Assembly: GCA_034509735.1 (NCBI GenBank)
Contig: JACGWO010000006.1
Location: forward strand, 34,775,141 to 34,839,140
Direction: 5' to 3'
Source: Sesamum alatum
Lineage: Eukaryota > Streptophyta > Magnoliopsida > Lamiales > Pedaliaceae
Length of the DNA: 64,000 nt
Shown here: positions 45,501-58,299 of the stretch, piece after piece
Position numbering within the stretch: position 1 is the first letter of the stretch
Layout of the letters: each line of letters begins with the position of its first letter
Program-made: the position numbers and the translations under genes
The notes under the pieces: model-generated
Told to the model about the DNA's origin: nothing
Seen by the model: the letters and a program-made list of their open reading frames with translations, nothing else
Database searches by the model: none

Positions 45501-48500
45501 GCCGGTAGGAGAGAGAGCTTATTTTGGAATCTGTGTTACTGGTTTTCAGCATATACCACATCTATATTTTTTCATACTCTTTTTTGGCTTTGAAGTGTGC
45601 AGTAGTCCAGTTGATATTCCGGAGATTAAGTATGGTAGTCTCGTTTCCGTGGATGCAAAATGGAGTTGGCAGGATGTTTTAAGTCCCTCAACCAAATGCT
45701 CGGAAAAGGTATCTTATCTTTCCTGTATATTATACAAACTTTTCTGTTGTGCACATACTTCTTATTCTAAACTCTTCACTGTCTTCTATGCAGGTTTTGT
45801 CTTCGCTCGCATCACTACAGTTTGATATCATAAAAATTCCAGTCAGGGGTGTCTCGGAGAACCTCACAAAAGGTGCTTTAACATGATGATTTTCATGTAC
45901 AACAAGTCTATTCATGATTACTGAACGAGACTGATTTAAGGTTACCTCTTTTAGCTGAGACCTACATTCTGATTTAGATCAGTGCTTTCCCATTGGATGG
46001 ATGTCTGGCCATAACCTGATACTCAAAGTTTCATGAGCAAATCTCAATGCTGGGCTGAACTGTAATTGAGATGTGACGCTGAGGAGATAGGAACAAACAA
46101 ATGAAAAACAAGATAATCGAATTCTCATGATAATCTTTGTGAGTAAATGAATAAATCAAAATTACCTGAAGAGAAATACTTAGATAACACCTACCTATTC
46201 TGACTACATTCAACATAAAGTAGAAGCATGACGTGGGATGATATAGACTGTGCCAAGGATCTTTACCATTTCGAACCGCTACTGTAGTTAAACATTGTAG
46301 TACTGTAGTCGCTCCTCTTTGAGTATGGATCACTTATTCCCCAAACCCCCTCTATGTGGAAACCTCAAAGGTTTACTTTTGAAAATGATCGTATTTTGCC
46401 AGCTTGGGTTCCTTTTCCTGCTATAACCATTATGCTCATTCATCAAGTTTAGATTCATACATTCATATGTGTGGAATAGCCGTATGATATTCCAATCAGA
46501 GGTCCCTGTAGCCACTTGAGCATGGGATGGCATGCAAGAAATCTCAATCTTGACATTAGCACACAGTGCTGAGGCAACTTAATATGACTATCCGTACTAC
46601 CACAGTTCTCATAAATGAGATTTCTTCACAGAATTCACTGCCACTTTGTCGGTTATGGTATTAACGATGTACATAAAACATGCCGTGGCAAAACGGAGTT
46701 AACCGTGTATATAACTAGCTTTTGTAGTACACTGATCTCAAATGTAGAAAGTGATGATAGAAAGTCCTATAAAAGCTTTATCGTGCTAACAGAAAATCGT
46801 GCCGGATGAAAGTTCCCCGACACCCGTATAATGGGCTCCAAAAATTCCAAGTAGTTTTAGGATTTGTTTAATGGATTATTTGATTGCTGCTGAATACATA
46901 TTGATGGAATTGCTTACTTGATTTATGATGTGTGATACTCTATAAGGTGCTTTTGTGTATTGAAGCTCTTTGAGTATATGCAATTGCATTGATTTTTAAT
47001 CATATTGCTCTTTAGATAATCTTGTTTGCTTAGCTCTTTAAACTTTTAATCTTTGGTAGGTGCAAGCAAACCATTTGAAGCAATATGCGTATCACCAAAG
47101 TGTAAAAAGCCTGACTTGCATGATCCATTAATCGTAATCCTTCATGGAGGTCCTCACGATGTTTCAGTATCAAGCTTCTCAAAATCGTCTGCTTTTCTTG
47201 CCTCACTTGGTTTCGGTTTGCTTATAGTGAATTATAGGTACGCAGTCGCACAGCCCCTTTCTTTTCTTTCTCTTGGAATAGACTATTGGAAGTCGTTGCT
47301 TTCCGTTATTTGAAACAATAGTATTGGAGCCGAATCTCTTCTTGGTTTTGATTTCCCAAAATATTCACATCAAGGCATGAATTTGCTGCGATTTTTTAAG
47401 ATTTGAAACGGACGTGTGATGCCTTAAGATAGCTATGACACTCCTAAGTTTTAATGTTCGTTTATATTTAAGCCTAGCTGGTAAATTGTTGTTAAATATA
47501 AGTGGTATATCGCAAAGAAATGAAAGCTACGTCTAACTCGACCACATTCCAATTGCACTTGTTTTGAAGAGGTTCTCTGGGATTTGGCGAGGAAGCGTTG
47601 CAGTCTCTTCCAGGGAAAGTAGGGTCTCAGGTACTTATTACTTAATATAACATGCTATTCATGCTCGAAGTAAAATTGATTGTTTGCCGACTAATTCAGA
47701 CACGTTAAAATTTCCCTATCCTTCTTGACTCTTATGCAGGACGTTGACGATGTACTCACTGCTATAGACCACGTCATTGATAAAGGACTTGCTGATCCAT
47801 CTAAAATAGCCGTTGTCGGTATTTCCCACGGTGGATTCTTGACGACACACTTGATTGGCCAGGTTTGCATGGTTCTTCAACTACTAGTTTTCTTCACATA
47901 TATGTTTACTTCTACGTAATACTTAGGCGGAACTGCGCCACTTAGGATTATAATGTTGCAGTAAGACCATGAGTCAGGTCATAAGGACGAGTTTATCTGC
48001 TTATTAAGAGACTAAATACCGATGTTAGAAACTTGTTTCGTCGTCTCTTCAGGCACCGGACAAGTTTGCCGCAGCAGCAGCTAGAAACCCTGTATGCAAC
48101 TTTGCTTTGATGGTCAGCACATCTGATATTCCCGATTGGTGTTTCTTCGAGGCATATGGAAGTGAGGGAAAATCTATCTTTACGGAATCCCCATCAGCCG
48201 AACACCTTGCTTTGTTTCACAGCAAGTCTCCAATATCCCATGTCTCTAAGGTTTGATTTAGTCGATCCGCAACGCTACTCAAAATTGAACAAAACTAATT
48301 CGGACATAGTTGAGAGATTCTGTTGAAAAATTTCTGTTAGTTCATTATCTTTAGTTCTGCTAGATTTCTCACATTATCTTTATTCTGCTGAATACTTTTG
48401 CAGGTCAAAACTCCGACCCTCTTCCTTCTTGGCGCTCGGGACCTTCGTGTACCTGTTTATGACGGAATGCAAGTAAGAACTCGTGTTATAAGCTTCATTT

Positions 48501-48874
48501 GCAGTTCCTGTCTATGCTTGTACAACTTTGAAGTTGGTAACAGGGTTTTATTGTCTGATTCACCTGAATGGAACCATAATATTTCATGGTTTGTGTTGTA
48601 CGCATGTTGTCCAAATGTGTCATGTGGTAATATAATTGATTTCATTTTTCTGGCGTGTAGTACGCACGAGCATTGAAGGCGAACGGAGTCGAAACCAAGG
48701 TGATTATGTTCCCCAACGACGTACACGCCATTAAGAGGTAAAGTCACCACTATCCTTGTAATGCATGCCGTAAATCGTTGAGTGAAGGCTGATATGAGTT
48801 TCTCTTGCAGACCGCAGTCTGACTTTGAGAGCTTCCTCAATATTGGAGCATGGTTCAAGAAGTACTGCAGATAG
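42520..48874 (+). CDS. Acylamino-acid-releasing enzyme, copy 2 (AARE2), 767 aa, no N-terminal leader
   Basis: Coding exons: 42520-42670, 42827-43136, 43891-44112, 44194-44400, 44548-44625, 44723-44861, 45172-45323, 45422-45504, 45596-45708, 45794-45872, 47060-47237, 47570-47630, 47740-47862, 48053-48250, 48404-48472, 48661-48737, 48811-48874 (2304 bp including stop, all phases compatible). Start at the Met matching residue 57 of copy 1, because the upstream exon has no in-frame ATG. The third coding exon (310 bp in both genes) differs from copy 1 at 17 of 104 residues by my count. Catalytic Ser620, Asp711 and His743 are kept, but the nucleophile elbow reads GISHGG rather than GGSHGG and the His loop reads VHAIKR rather than VHGIDR. 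An S9-type AARE expected in the cytosol or nucleus. Residual intron similarity to copy 1 (e.g. in the long intron at 45873-47059) shows DNA-level duplication. Confidence 0.92.
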
Positions 48875-50057
48875 CAGAGTCCGATGTACTTATACGATGA
48901 TATTGTCCGACCCGGAATCTGTCCTTGAAGCAGATGAGCTTAACTTCCTGGCGACTGTACTCACCGTAAGCTCAAGTTAAAAGTTCATTTTCATCAAAAT
49001 CTGAGATGATTATCTGCCTGTTACAAGGAGGTTGTAAGAATTTTCATCATTCATCTGTCTGGTTCTTACCTTTTATCTGGATAAAAACTGTTTCAACCTG
49101 TCCAGAAAATCATGTGAGGCATCCATGTTTAAGACCAGCAGCAATCTTTCTGGCTTGAAATTCCAGCAGCGTCTGGTCTCCAGGTATCAGGATTTCTGTG
49201 CACCATAGCCATCGGCAACGGTAGGAGTTTTCCCGCCAATCAGGTCTAATTTAGTTGGTGAAGGTGAGGTCCCGTGTCTATGATTCAAATTCCACTTATG
49301 TACGTGGATTGATATGTTTTTCTTAAGATAGAAACGGTATTTATATGATTACATCAATGCTTTAATAAATGAAGCGCAATTGAGCAGTTCGATCAATACA
49401 TCAATATAACTAATAACTATGAAAATAATGAATTACAAAAACCCGGATAAGTGAGAAAAATTACATTTGTGGGACTTGAATGTATGACATCGAACTAGTT
49501 CATGGGACTTCAGCTTTAACCAATAGGTTAAGACATCATTGTTTGTCATGGGACAAACAATTATTATTTAATAGTAGTTGTTTGTCTACTGTAATCGGTT
49601 TGCTGGTTAATTATAGATTATTAACAAGTCTCATGTTTCAGAACCAGATGGGGTTTTAAGAGATCGAAATTGGACATCGAAAGAAAATATCCATTTTGCG
49701 AATATTATTCCTTAATTAAATTAAGTTGTAAGTATATGGATTAAGAAAATTGAGTAATTGTAACCATCACTCGAACAATATTCACTTAAAAAATATAAAT
49801 TGATTTAAAATAAGATTTCTTGGAATTTAGGAAGATTCAATTTTTTTTTTTAAAGTATGTGATTGGTTGTGATAAAATTGTAATAGTCATAATTGATGTG
49901 AGATATGGGTTTTTTTTAAAAAAAAAATTAATATTGAGCTTATTTGACTAGAAATTACGTATAAAAGAATATTAAATATACTACTTGAATTAATATGAAC
50001 TGTGTTCTAAATTATTACTGGTACTCTTTTATTACAAAATTATTATGATAAATAAAA
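48875..50057. other. 3' flank of AARE2 with SINE-like fragments
   Basis: A possible SINE fragment on the plus strand near 49240-49340 has box-A-like TCTAATTTAGTTGGTGAAGG and box-B-like TATGATTCAAATTCC. Another worn tail near 49580-49625 (TTTAATAGTAGTTGTTTGTC TACTGTAATC) resembles the 3' part of the family at 50170. No gene seen. Confidence 0.4.
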
Positions 50058-50641
50058 GGGATAATTAAACTCCAACCCCATGAAATTTGGTGTAATTACA
50101 CATAAATTTTTTGTGGTTTGGAAAATCAGATCTATTATCCTGATGTTTGCTTTTATCTAACAACTACTTACTATTACGGTATACAAACAATCCTACTATA
50201 CATTAGATTATCATCCAACGTATAAGTGGGGTTCGAACTCATGACATTTAAGGTTATGGAACCCCAACCTTAACCATTAGGGCAAGAGATAATTGGTTTC
50301 TCGATTAACTTATTAATGATATATTAGTGGCCAAATAAATCATTTATAACTAAACTACTCTTATAACGGTAAAGATATACCTCATCATATGCATTAACAT
50401 GTGAAGATACATAAGGGTAGTTTGATCATAAAAAGATTTGTTTCATCTACAATAAGTAAGTAATAAGTTAATCGATGGTAAATATCGGTTTTCACTCTAT
50501 TTTTTTTGCTAATATAAACAGATTCGGTGAATTTTGACCAATTGATGAACTTATTTGTTAAATAGAAGTAAATTTCAGAGGAGCTAAATATATTTTTTTA
50601 AATCATAAAAAATTTACATGTAAATACACTGTAATTATCCC
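50058..50641. mobile_element. 584-bp foldback element interrupted by a SINE
   Basis: Starts GGGATAATTAAACTCCAACC and ends TACACTGTAATTATCCC. Termini resemble the GGGTAAATTA elements. Flanking 9-mers TAAATAAAA and TTACATTTA do not match. A SINE-like insert occupies about 50171-50290. Confidence 0.6.
50171..50290 (-). mobile_element. tRNA-derived SINE-like insert, minus strand, nested in a foldback element
   Basis: Read on the minus strand: box A region TTGCCCTAATGGTTAAGGTT, box B GAGTTCGAACCCC (about 50229-50241), then ATAGTAGGATTGTTTGTATA CCGTAATAG. The tail is shared with 28080-28110. Lacks clover-leaf pairing of a real tRNA. Confidence 0.6.
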
Positions 50642-51494
50642 TTACATTTATATAGAACTAGACACCGTGACACGCAGTACCTGTGCGCATATTTTTTAAT
50701 AATATTTTTATTTTATTTAAGCTCATAATTTGTTCTTGTCTATTAAATTTTTTTATTGTCTTACAATCTTACATACAAAAACTATCCGATAACTTTTTCT
50801 AATGCGTTAATTATTAATAAATATTTTACTCAAATTAAATTAAAAATTAAAATTTTTTCCAATACCTGTTAGTTCTATTTCAATCAACAATAAGCTTAAA
50901 CAAAATGCGAGTAAATTTAATTTTTCTGAGTACATTAATTGCATGGAATTATTATTTTTTTTTAAAACTTGATTGAGTAGTTAATTCAATATGAGTGAGA
51001 AGTTGAAGGGCACTTGTGGTATTATAATAATTTGGTGTAGTGGTATCAAAACTACCACTTTGAATCTATAAACCCTCTTCCATTTATAACAGTATAAATT
51101 ATTAAATTAAACTATGGATCCAATTAGTGAGATGCAAAATGGCTAATCAAATTAGTTTTTGTAATCGATTTTTTGAACGCTGCCCAATCTTTTTGCAACA
51201 TCTTTTGTATCAAGATTGAGTTACACTCTATCAACACACTTTATTCTCAGTTTGTCCCTCATCTAAGTTTATGAAATGCATCCCTTTTGTTAAAAAAAGA
51301 AAAAATGGCTAATCAAGTTGTAACATTTCACCACGTGGCTGGGACACACCATCTAATGATTTTGACATTTCACCACGTATCTGGGTCCCATCATCTATGG
51401 TCCATAATCAATAAATCCCCACCATTTACTTTACTTAACAGAAATATCGCATACAACAGTAACTTTAGAATACGCAATCATTAATTTCAATAAT
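50642..51494. other. AT-rich intergenic spacer
   Basis: No supportable gene or element. A small tandem pair, ACATTTCACCACGTGGCTGG and ACATTTCACCACGTATCTGG, lies at about 51323-51388. Confidence 0.4.
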
Positions 51495-52260
51495 TTTAGA
51501 GAGAGTCACGCACAGTTTTAAAATCCAGCCGGATTGGCAGTTCGAATCGACAAGATTGTGATTCGATTCTTAAAATTGTTCTGTCCAATTCATAAAATTA
51601 GACTGGCCTAAAACTGGTTATATTTTTTTGAAAACTGTTCGACCATCGATTGAACTTGTGACCTAGTTGACCTGGTCGCGGATATAGTGAACCGATCAGC
51701 TCATAATTTTTTTTTAAAATTTTTAAAAATGAAATAATTTGAAATTGAACCATGACATTTTATATAAAAATTGAGAAAAAAAACCAACTAACCAACACTG
51801 ATATTTTAATAATTATTTGAATTGTATAGTTATATGAACAAACTCATTAAATCCGCAATTCAATTAAATAATTAATAGAATAAGATTTATATATTACTTT
51901 AAAAATGGGGGATGCTAACTATTTATTGACAATAAAATTAGTTATAACTTAATTATAATTGTAAATAGTTCGTTATTTTTGTTATTTATGTGATTCTTCT
52001 ATTTTTTATTCTTGGCCTAAATCTTTAATATACTTATTTTACTATCAATTTTTGGGATACTTTTAATTCCTATATGAACTTTAAAAAAATTTATATATAT
52101 TTCTTTTATTATTTTAATATAATTTTATATGTTAATTTTTATTATGACGTAATTAGGACATCACTGGCTTGATCACGGTTCACCCGACGGTTGAACTAGT
52201 GACTCTTGACCCACTTAATTTTTCGGTTCGATCAACGATTTGAGTTTTAAAACATTGAGT
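51495..52260. mobile_element. Inverted-repeat element with GTTTTAAAA ends, about 770 bp
   Basis: AGTTTTAAAATCCAGCCGGA ... CTAGTTGACCTGG on the left pairs loosely with GGCTTGATCACGGTTCACCC ... GAGTTTTAAAACATTG on the right. The middle is AT-rich. Class is uncertain; no target duplication was established. Confidence 0.45.
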
Positions 52261-53039
52261 CACAATACTACTCCTGCAACTGCCTTTAATTTTTCGTACT
52301 ATGTCTACACGTTTTTTTTTTCCTTCCATTTTTTCAACACATGTATCCAACACATTTATTGTAGCACCCACTAACGGCACTACGACTATATCTTTCCTAA
52401 ATGTCACACTTGATGTAAACCCTAATTATATATGTAATTATGCACATGATTTAGTCCCTACTGAGTATAATTACACGTAGCTTCATCATTACAACAAGCA
52501 TATCTATCATCTCATCCACAAAATCACAGATATATATATATATATATATATCTAGTACGTCAAAATGGAACTGTTATAATTTGTTCACATGTTATTCTCG
52601 CTTTTAATCCAAAATGTGAATTCTATTTCTATTTATGATAAGGAGAAAACTGCATACTGGCCCGACCTGACTGGAATGCAAACCGTGGACCTAGTTGTCG
52701 TGAATAGGCACAGCAAAATCTACACCTGAAAAATGTTAGCAGAGGGATGAGCCTGCAACTCAATAAGTAAACAATCGGCACCAACTATATACGCACCTCA
52801 AATGTAGTTTCAACAAGACAAAATAAGCAACGTATATAATATATAATCAATTCGATCAAGCACATTTCATTTCATTACTCCATGTAATCATCTCATGATT
52901 AGACAATCAATCAAACTCGCATTAACCTAGTTGGCTTGCCAGAAGGTGATATAGTGTTTTTCTCCACCAACTCAACCTCACCATTTATTATACACATATA
53001 CATGAATCCCCTTGGCATGCTACATAGACTCATCAATCT
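52261..53039. other. Spacer with LTR-like sequence (minus strand)
   Basis: A (TA)n run lies at 52529-52552. About 52640-52780, read on the minus strand, gives GAGTTGCAGGCTCATCCCTC TGCTAAC, wording I associate with the 3' part of plant gypsy-type LTRs. No ends were defined. Confidence 0.35.
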
Positions 53040-53158
53040 CATTTCGCATCAAAGCTCTTTCATTTCGCATCATAGCTCTTTTCATTTCGCATCATAGCTC
53101 TTTCCACATCGCATCATAGCTCTTTCATATCACATCATAGCTCTTTTCATTTCATTTT
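53040..53158 (+). repeat. Minisatellite, five copies of a ~21-bp unit
   Basis: Unit CATTTCGCATCATAGCTCTTT repeated with small variation (CATTTCGCATCAAAGCTC, CACATCGCATCATAGCTC, CATATCACATCATAGCTC), starting at about 53040, 53061, 53083, 53104 and 53126. Confidence 0.85.
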
Positions 53159-54449
53159 GCCACGTGGGCTATTCAACAACATCAAAGGGTATTCATATCA
53201 TAATTACATTTAATTTCCATCACTCCCTCGATTCCACATATCACCGTTCTTGTAGGCCAACTAGCCACATAAAACCACATAGCCGCATTTTTCACGTACA
53301 AGCATATAACAGTGATATCAAACAACCAAATGGCATATCTCAATAGGTTTCCTCATTTCACTTTCACGACATAATCATTCAAAGTAATCATCAACTACTC
53401 GTACAATTCAAGATAGATTAGTCAAGCACGAATCATAGACTCACATAAAAGTAACATCACCAAAAAATGAAACATATATAGATAATACTAATTATTTACG
53501 TACACACTAATAGAAATGAAGAACATATATATAAGTAGCACTAATTATTTACTTACCTCGATCTTATACAGATTTAATTAGCTGATATGAAGTCGTACGA
53601 TCACCTACTTTATCCCCGTGTCCTATCATAAGGTATAATGCGTATAATTAATATCTAGAATGCCAATTTCTAAATAAAATATTAAATAATATTTATATAT
53701 ATATTTCACCAATCTCTCAATATTTCATTAAACCCTTCATCCTATTATAACTACCATTCATAATATCAATTCTTGGATTATATTTATCTCAAAATATACT
53801 TATCTTTACTAAATATAACATTTTCAAATATATTCTATAATATTTTTCAAATAAAATTTTCAACCCGATTAAACTAAGCTAATCAATTGTAGAAATTATT
53901 AAATCTAGTAAATTAAGCAGTTTAAGCCATTAATTATAACACCCCTAATTTAATTGAGACATTTAACCAGGCACTAATTATAAATACTCAAATTCATAAA
54001 ATTTTCCGGTTAAACACTAAATCGAATAGTATAATTAACATTTAATAAATACACTTATTAAATAATATCATTATATTAATTAATTATAAATTTAAAGTAT
54101 TAAACTTACCTGTTTTCGGCAAATGAAATTAATCTGATTCCCTAATTCATTTTGAACAGTAAAGTGTATATGAAAGTACTATTACTCTTGTTCGTATATA
54201 TATATATATATCTTCAATTGGTTAATGGTGGTGGCATGTGGGCCATGCCACAATTCAACCTCATCCTTTTGTTATTATTATTATTTATTTATTTTTTCTA
54301 AAATTTTATTAAATTTTTTTCAAAATACCCATTACGTCCTTTCTAATTTCTTAATTAATATAATTTGTTCCCAAATATTATATAAAGCTCCAATTCACTC
54401 CGTTCAAGTTTTAATATGATCACAATTTAATCTATAATATATCTACTAA
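53159..54449. other. AT-rich spacer, probable LTR debris
   Basis: No gene. TAACACCCCTAATTTAATTG near 53937 resembles the TGTAACACCCC-type beginning of plant LTRs, but boundaries and orientation could not be settled. Confidence 0.3.
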
Positions 54450-54549
54450 TTAACTAAATTTTCTTAAATAATTATCAATTAACCTCATAATTATGTATAA
54501 TAATTTGTGGGCATCACATTTATGCAACACATTTACACACACCGAGGAC

Positions 54550-56934
54550 CAATATATATGCATAGCGTTGAGTATGGACTTGATCAACTGCAGTCGTCTG
54601 GTAAAAGAGAAATGCCGAGAGCTCCATGCATGGAGACTGCTATCCATCTTGTCGATCAGAGGAGCACAGTCGCTGTATTTTAGTCTTGACGACACAAGAG
54701 GGACGCAAAGATATTTATAGGTAGTGACCCTAGCGGAAGGCCCACAATCTGTTGCAGTTCACGTACTTATGTTTCCGCCGCCTTTGAGACAATGAGGGTG
54801 CTCTTATTAGCGTTTATATGAAGGCCCAAAAACTGCAAAAACTCCTGAAACGCATCCCTCAATACACTGACCGAAGTCCCTCCCCAAGAAATAACAAGTC
54901 GTCCGCGAACGCCAACATAAATAGGTTGATTTCCTTACACCACCAATGATAACAGAACTCATCCAATTGTGCTATCTGCCTTTTCACCATAGCATGGAAC
55001 ATCTCCATAACGATGAAAAATAGGTAGGAGAGAGTGGGTCGCCTTGCCTCAGGCCCCTGACACTAGAAAAAACCCCCTCAGGTTGGCCATTCACCAACAT
55101 AGAAAAGGTAATTGCCGTGACATTGCATAATCCATCGAATGACCCTCGGAGGGAATTCCATGAGTTCCAACACCGCGAGGAAGTCCCATTTAATCGTGTC
55201 ATACGCTTTCTGAATATCGATTTTCATGACACACCTTGTAGGGAGACGTTGCTGGTCTTGAGCCAACATGATGTTATCACTGATTTTCCGGCCAGGGATG
55301 AAGGCATTCTGGCTAGGAGCGATTATATCTGCCATCACCATCTGTAGGCGGTTGACAATGACATTCGAGATCACTTTGTAGAACACGTTACAACATGCTA
55401 TTGGTCGAAAGTCAGCAGGACTGTGGGGTTCTCTATTTTCAGTATTAGAGCCAGGAACGTCGCATTAATTTGTTTTAGCAAGCACCCATTGTGGAAAAAC
55501 TGAGTAACAACGGCGGTGATCTCGTCCCCCATTATGCACCAGCTTTTTTGAAGAAACATGCCGTGTATCCATCCGGCCCCAGTGCCTTCTCATCAGCTAT
55601 ATCGAAGACGGCGTTCTTTATCTCAGTTGCTATTGCGGCTCGCTGCAGATCAGCCCCCTGGTCGGCTGTCACTGGGCCAGTGAGGAACGACGCGTACATG
55701 TCTAATGTGAGCTGACGTATCTGCCTTTGCCCACCCAGCTTATCTGTGAACCATCGAACAAATTCAGCTGCTACCTTTCCCAACTCTTGCAACCAGTTAC
55801 CCTCCCCATCCTGCACCTGGAGGATCCTCCGCTTGGCTCGTTGCACTTTTAGCTTCTGGAAGAATACCTTTGTGCAATGATCCCGTCCTTGATCTAGTTT
55901 GATTTTGGTCGTTGTTGGATCATGTTGCTCTTCAGCTTGGTGGCTCTAGCATAAATCAAGCGGCAGAAGCGCTCCATCTCTTGCGGTAGACGCACCCTTG
56001 GGAAGAGTTGTACCAGGTGCTGTATTTTTGTGAGGAAATCCAAGGTGTTTTGGCACTTGAGCGCTAAATCCCCTTTCATTCTCCTCAATCTCCAAAGGGC
56101 TGGTTTGAGGACTTGAAGTTTCCGAGTCACCGAATACATGGTTGTGCCATGTATTGCATACTGCCAAACACGCTCGACTTTTTGCAGGAAATCTTTGCCA
56201 TCTGCTAGAAAATTCTTAAACTTGAAATACGGCTTATGTGTGCTCAGGCCCGTGTTGCTTGCATGTAGGATTAGAGGGTTGTGGTCCGATGCGTAAAGCC
56301 GAAGCCTCATAGCTTAGAGTAGGCCATCGCTTAAACCATGCATCATTCCCAACTATTATGTCTAGTTTTTTTCCATAAGCTCCGCACCCCAAGACTGCAA
56401 TTGTTGCAAGAGAAAGGTTGACCTGTCATCGGTAAGCAAGTTAATCCTGCATTGCCAAGGCACTCTCGGAACTCCCTCATCGCTGCAGTCATTCCTTCTG
56501 AGTCCCTACTCACCTCATAATGACCTTTCTAGTACACAGTTGAAATCGCCCATGGCGACCCACGACTCGTCCTCGAGGTCCACTGCAAGTTCCCATAACT
56601 TCGCCCATAATTGTTGTTGCGGTGTGGGTTCATTTGCCCCGTAGATCATTGAGAGATGTAGCTGACCCGAAGTCCCCTCAGTTCAACTGATAGTGAAGTA
56701 TTTTGGGGTGGAAATCAAGTATCCGCAGCTCTATATCACCATCATTCCAACTTAGCCAGATCCGGGTGCCTGGCCCCCCCACACTGTAATTCGAAAACCA
56801 CGTCCGTCTACCCCAAATAGAGTGTTGAACCACATAAGCATTATGAGCTGTGACCCTGGTCTCGACAAGTCCCAAAACCTGCAGTCTACATTCCAATACA
56901 AGTGCTCGCGATTCCAGATAACGATGTTAATCAT
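54550..56934 (-). pseudogene. Broken LINE ORF2 (endonuclease and reverse transcriptase)
   Basis: Endonuclease landmarks: MINIVIWN at the start, LVETRV near 56865, MGDFN near 56545 and SDHNPLIL near 56285. RT landmarks: DEKALGPDGYTACFFKKA near 55570, FIPGRKISDNIMLAQ near 55290, [16 protein letters not shown] with the first catalytic Asp near 55217, [11 protein letters not shown] near 55050 and FADD at 54910-54899. Stops and frameshifts separate these pieces. Catalytic motifs remain readable, so decay is moderate. Confidence 0.88.
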
Positions 56935-58299
56935 AAGAACCGCTGAAAGGGCTGCGTGTATTAGGGCTTATTGAACATTCCACGTTGGCTTCCATCCCAT
57001 GAAGGACATTAAATTGATTGTATAGGACAATTTCCTTTCCCTTCACCGTTCTCGTATCCTTCCCCTGTTGGTCCAGTGTTCGGCGAGACGTAGATGAAGC
57101 AACAACGCGGTCAAACGGTTGAGTGGTGTCGAGATCCTGCGCGCTAGCTCCCAAATTGTGTTTCGGAACATATATGTTGAGTGGAGCTTGTGTTTTCTTG
57201 GCCTGGTTTCTGTGCAAGGGGCACCTCGTCACCCTATGGCCAATAGACCCACAACCTGTGCACTTTGTCGGCCACCATTCAAACTCAACTGCAACTCTGC
57301 AAGCTCCCCCTTGTTGATCCCCCATCACGGCCAGACCACGACCATATGCTTTGGAAGCGGCTTTGAAAAATCCACTAGAACACACACCCAGGCATAGTCA
57401 ATTCGAGCGTAGTTCCTTGTGATATTATTTCAATATAAGGGCTTGCCAACACCACTTGCAATGACACTAAGTCCGTCCGTCGTCCAATATTCCACCGGGG
57501 GGTTCCAGAACCTTACCCACACAGGGAATAATTGATGTTGTTGTCGTTCTAGCACCATCCTGGGCTCCCACTTTTGTAACATGATAGGTAGCCCTTGGAA
57601 TAGCCACGGGCCTCCCTCGAGGATCTCTTCCATCGCTGCCATAATTCTGAATTGGAAATAATAGAAATCATTTGTAGATGCCACAACCGAATGGACATCC
57701 GGCCAGGAGGGTAGCACAAAACCTTAAGATGCAGAAAGTAGGGTTTCCACCCTACAAAGTATCCAATCGCAGTTGCCTTCCATCGTCGGGCCCCTTCCTC
57801 CGTCATCTGCGTTGTATGCTTAACCATAATGACTCCGTTTTGGTAGTCAGGAGCTTACATACCGTAAGGTTCGCCGTGACGACTGATCAAAGGCCTCAAC
57901 GAGGGGGTCCACTATTCTAGGGTTTGTGTCCAGCCTAATATTGCCCACAAATAGTTCAGGGATAGGGTTAGGGTTATGTGGGGGATCCCGGCTTACTTGC
58001 TCATCCTGAGTATCCTCGGTCGGTGCGTGCAGGCCAAGTGAAACAACCCCATGCGCGCTCTCATTCTCTACCATGCAGGCATCCATGTTCGGAGTATCAT
58101 CAAACGTGGGCGAAAGGCTGCGCTCAGGCACATCGGTATGCCGTCGTGTCTCTCCATAATGCTCCACCCATCGTGCCGTAAGAGATACCAGCGTCGCCAA
58201 CGTTTTGTCATCCCTCAAATCCAAAACCCTCTCCGCAAGTTTCGCAAATTCTTGGAAAATGAAGATCTCGTCGGCCCTGTCCCCTTCACCAGGCTCCAA
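56927..58299 (-). pseudogene. Broken LINE ORF1 (DUF4283-like and CCHC zinc knuckle)
   Basis: Three or more overlapping open pieces in different frames. The middle piece contains GGPWLFQGLPIMLQKWEP, typical of DUF4283. The later one contains WWPTKCTGCGSIGHRVTRC, a CX2CX4HX4C knuckle at about 57262-57221. ORF1 of plant L1 elements encodes an RNA-binding protein of this layout. The frames cannot be joined without edits. Confidence 0.8.

Noticed and set aside
53040..53158. CRISPR-like array
   Set aside because: The units are contiguous without unique spacers in eukaryotic nuclear DNA; it is a minisatellite.
55491..55715. Plus-strand open frames across the LINE region
   Set aside because: Antisense shadows of reverse transcriptase sequence.
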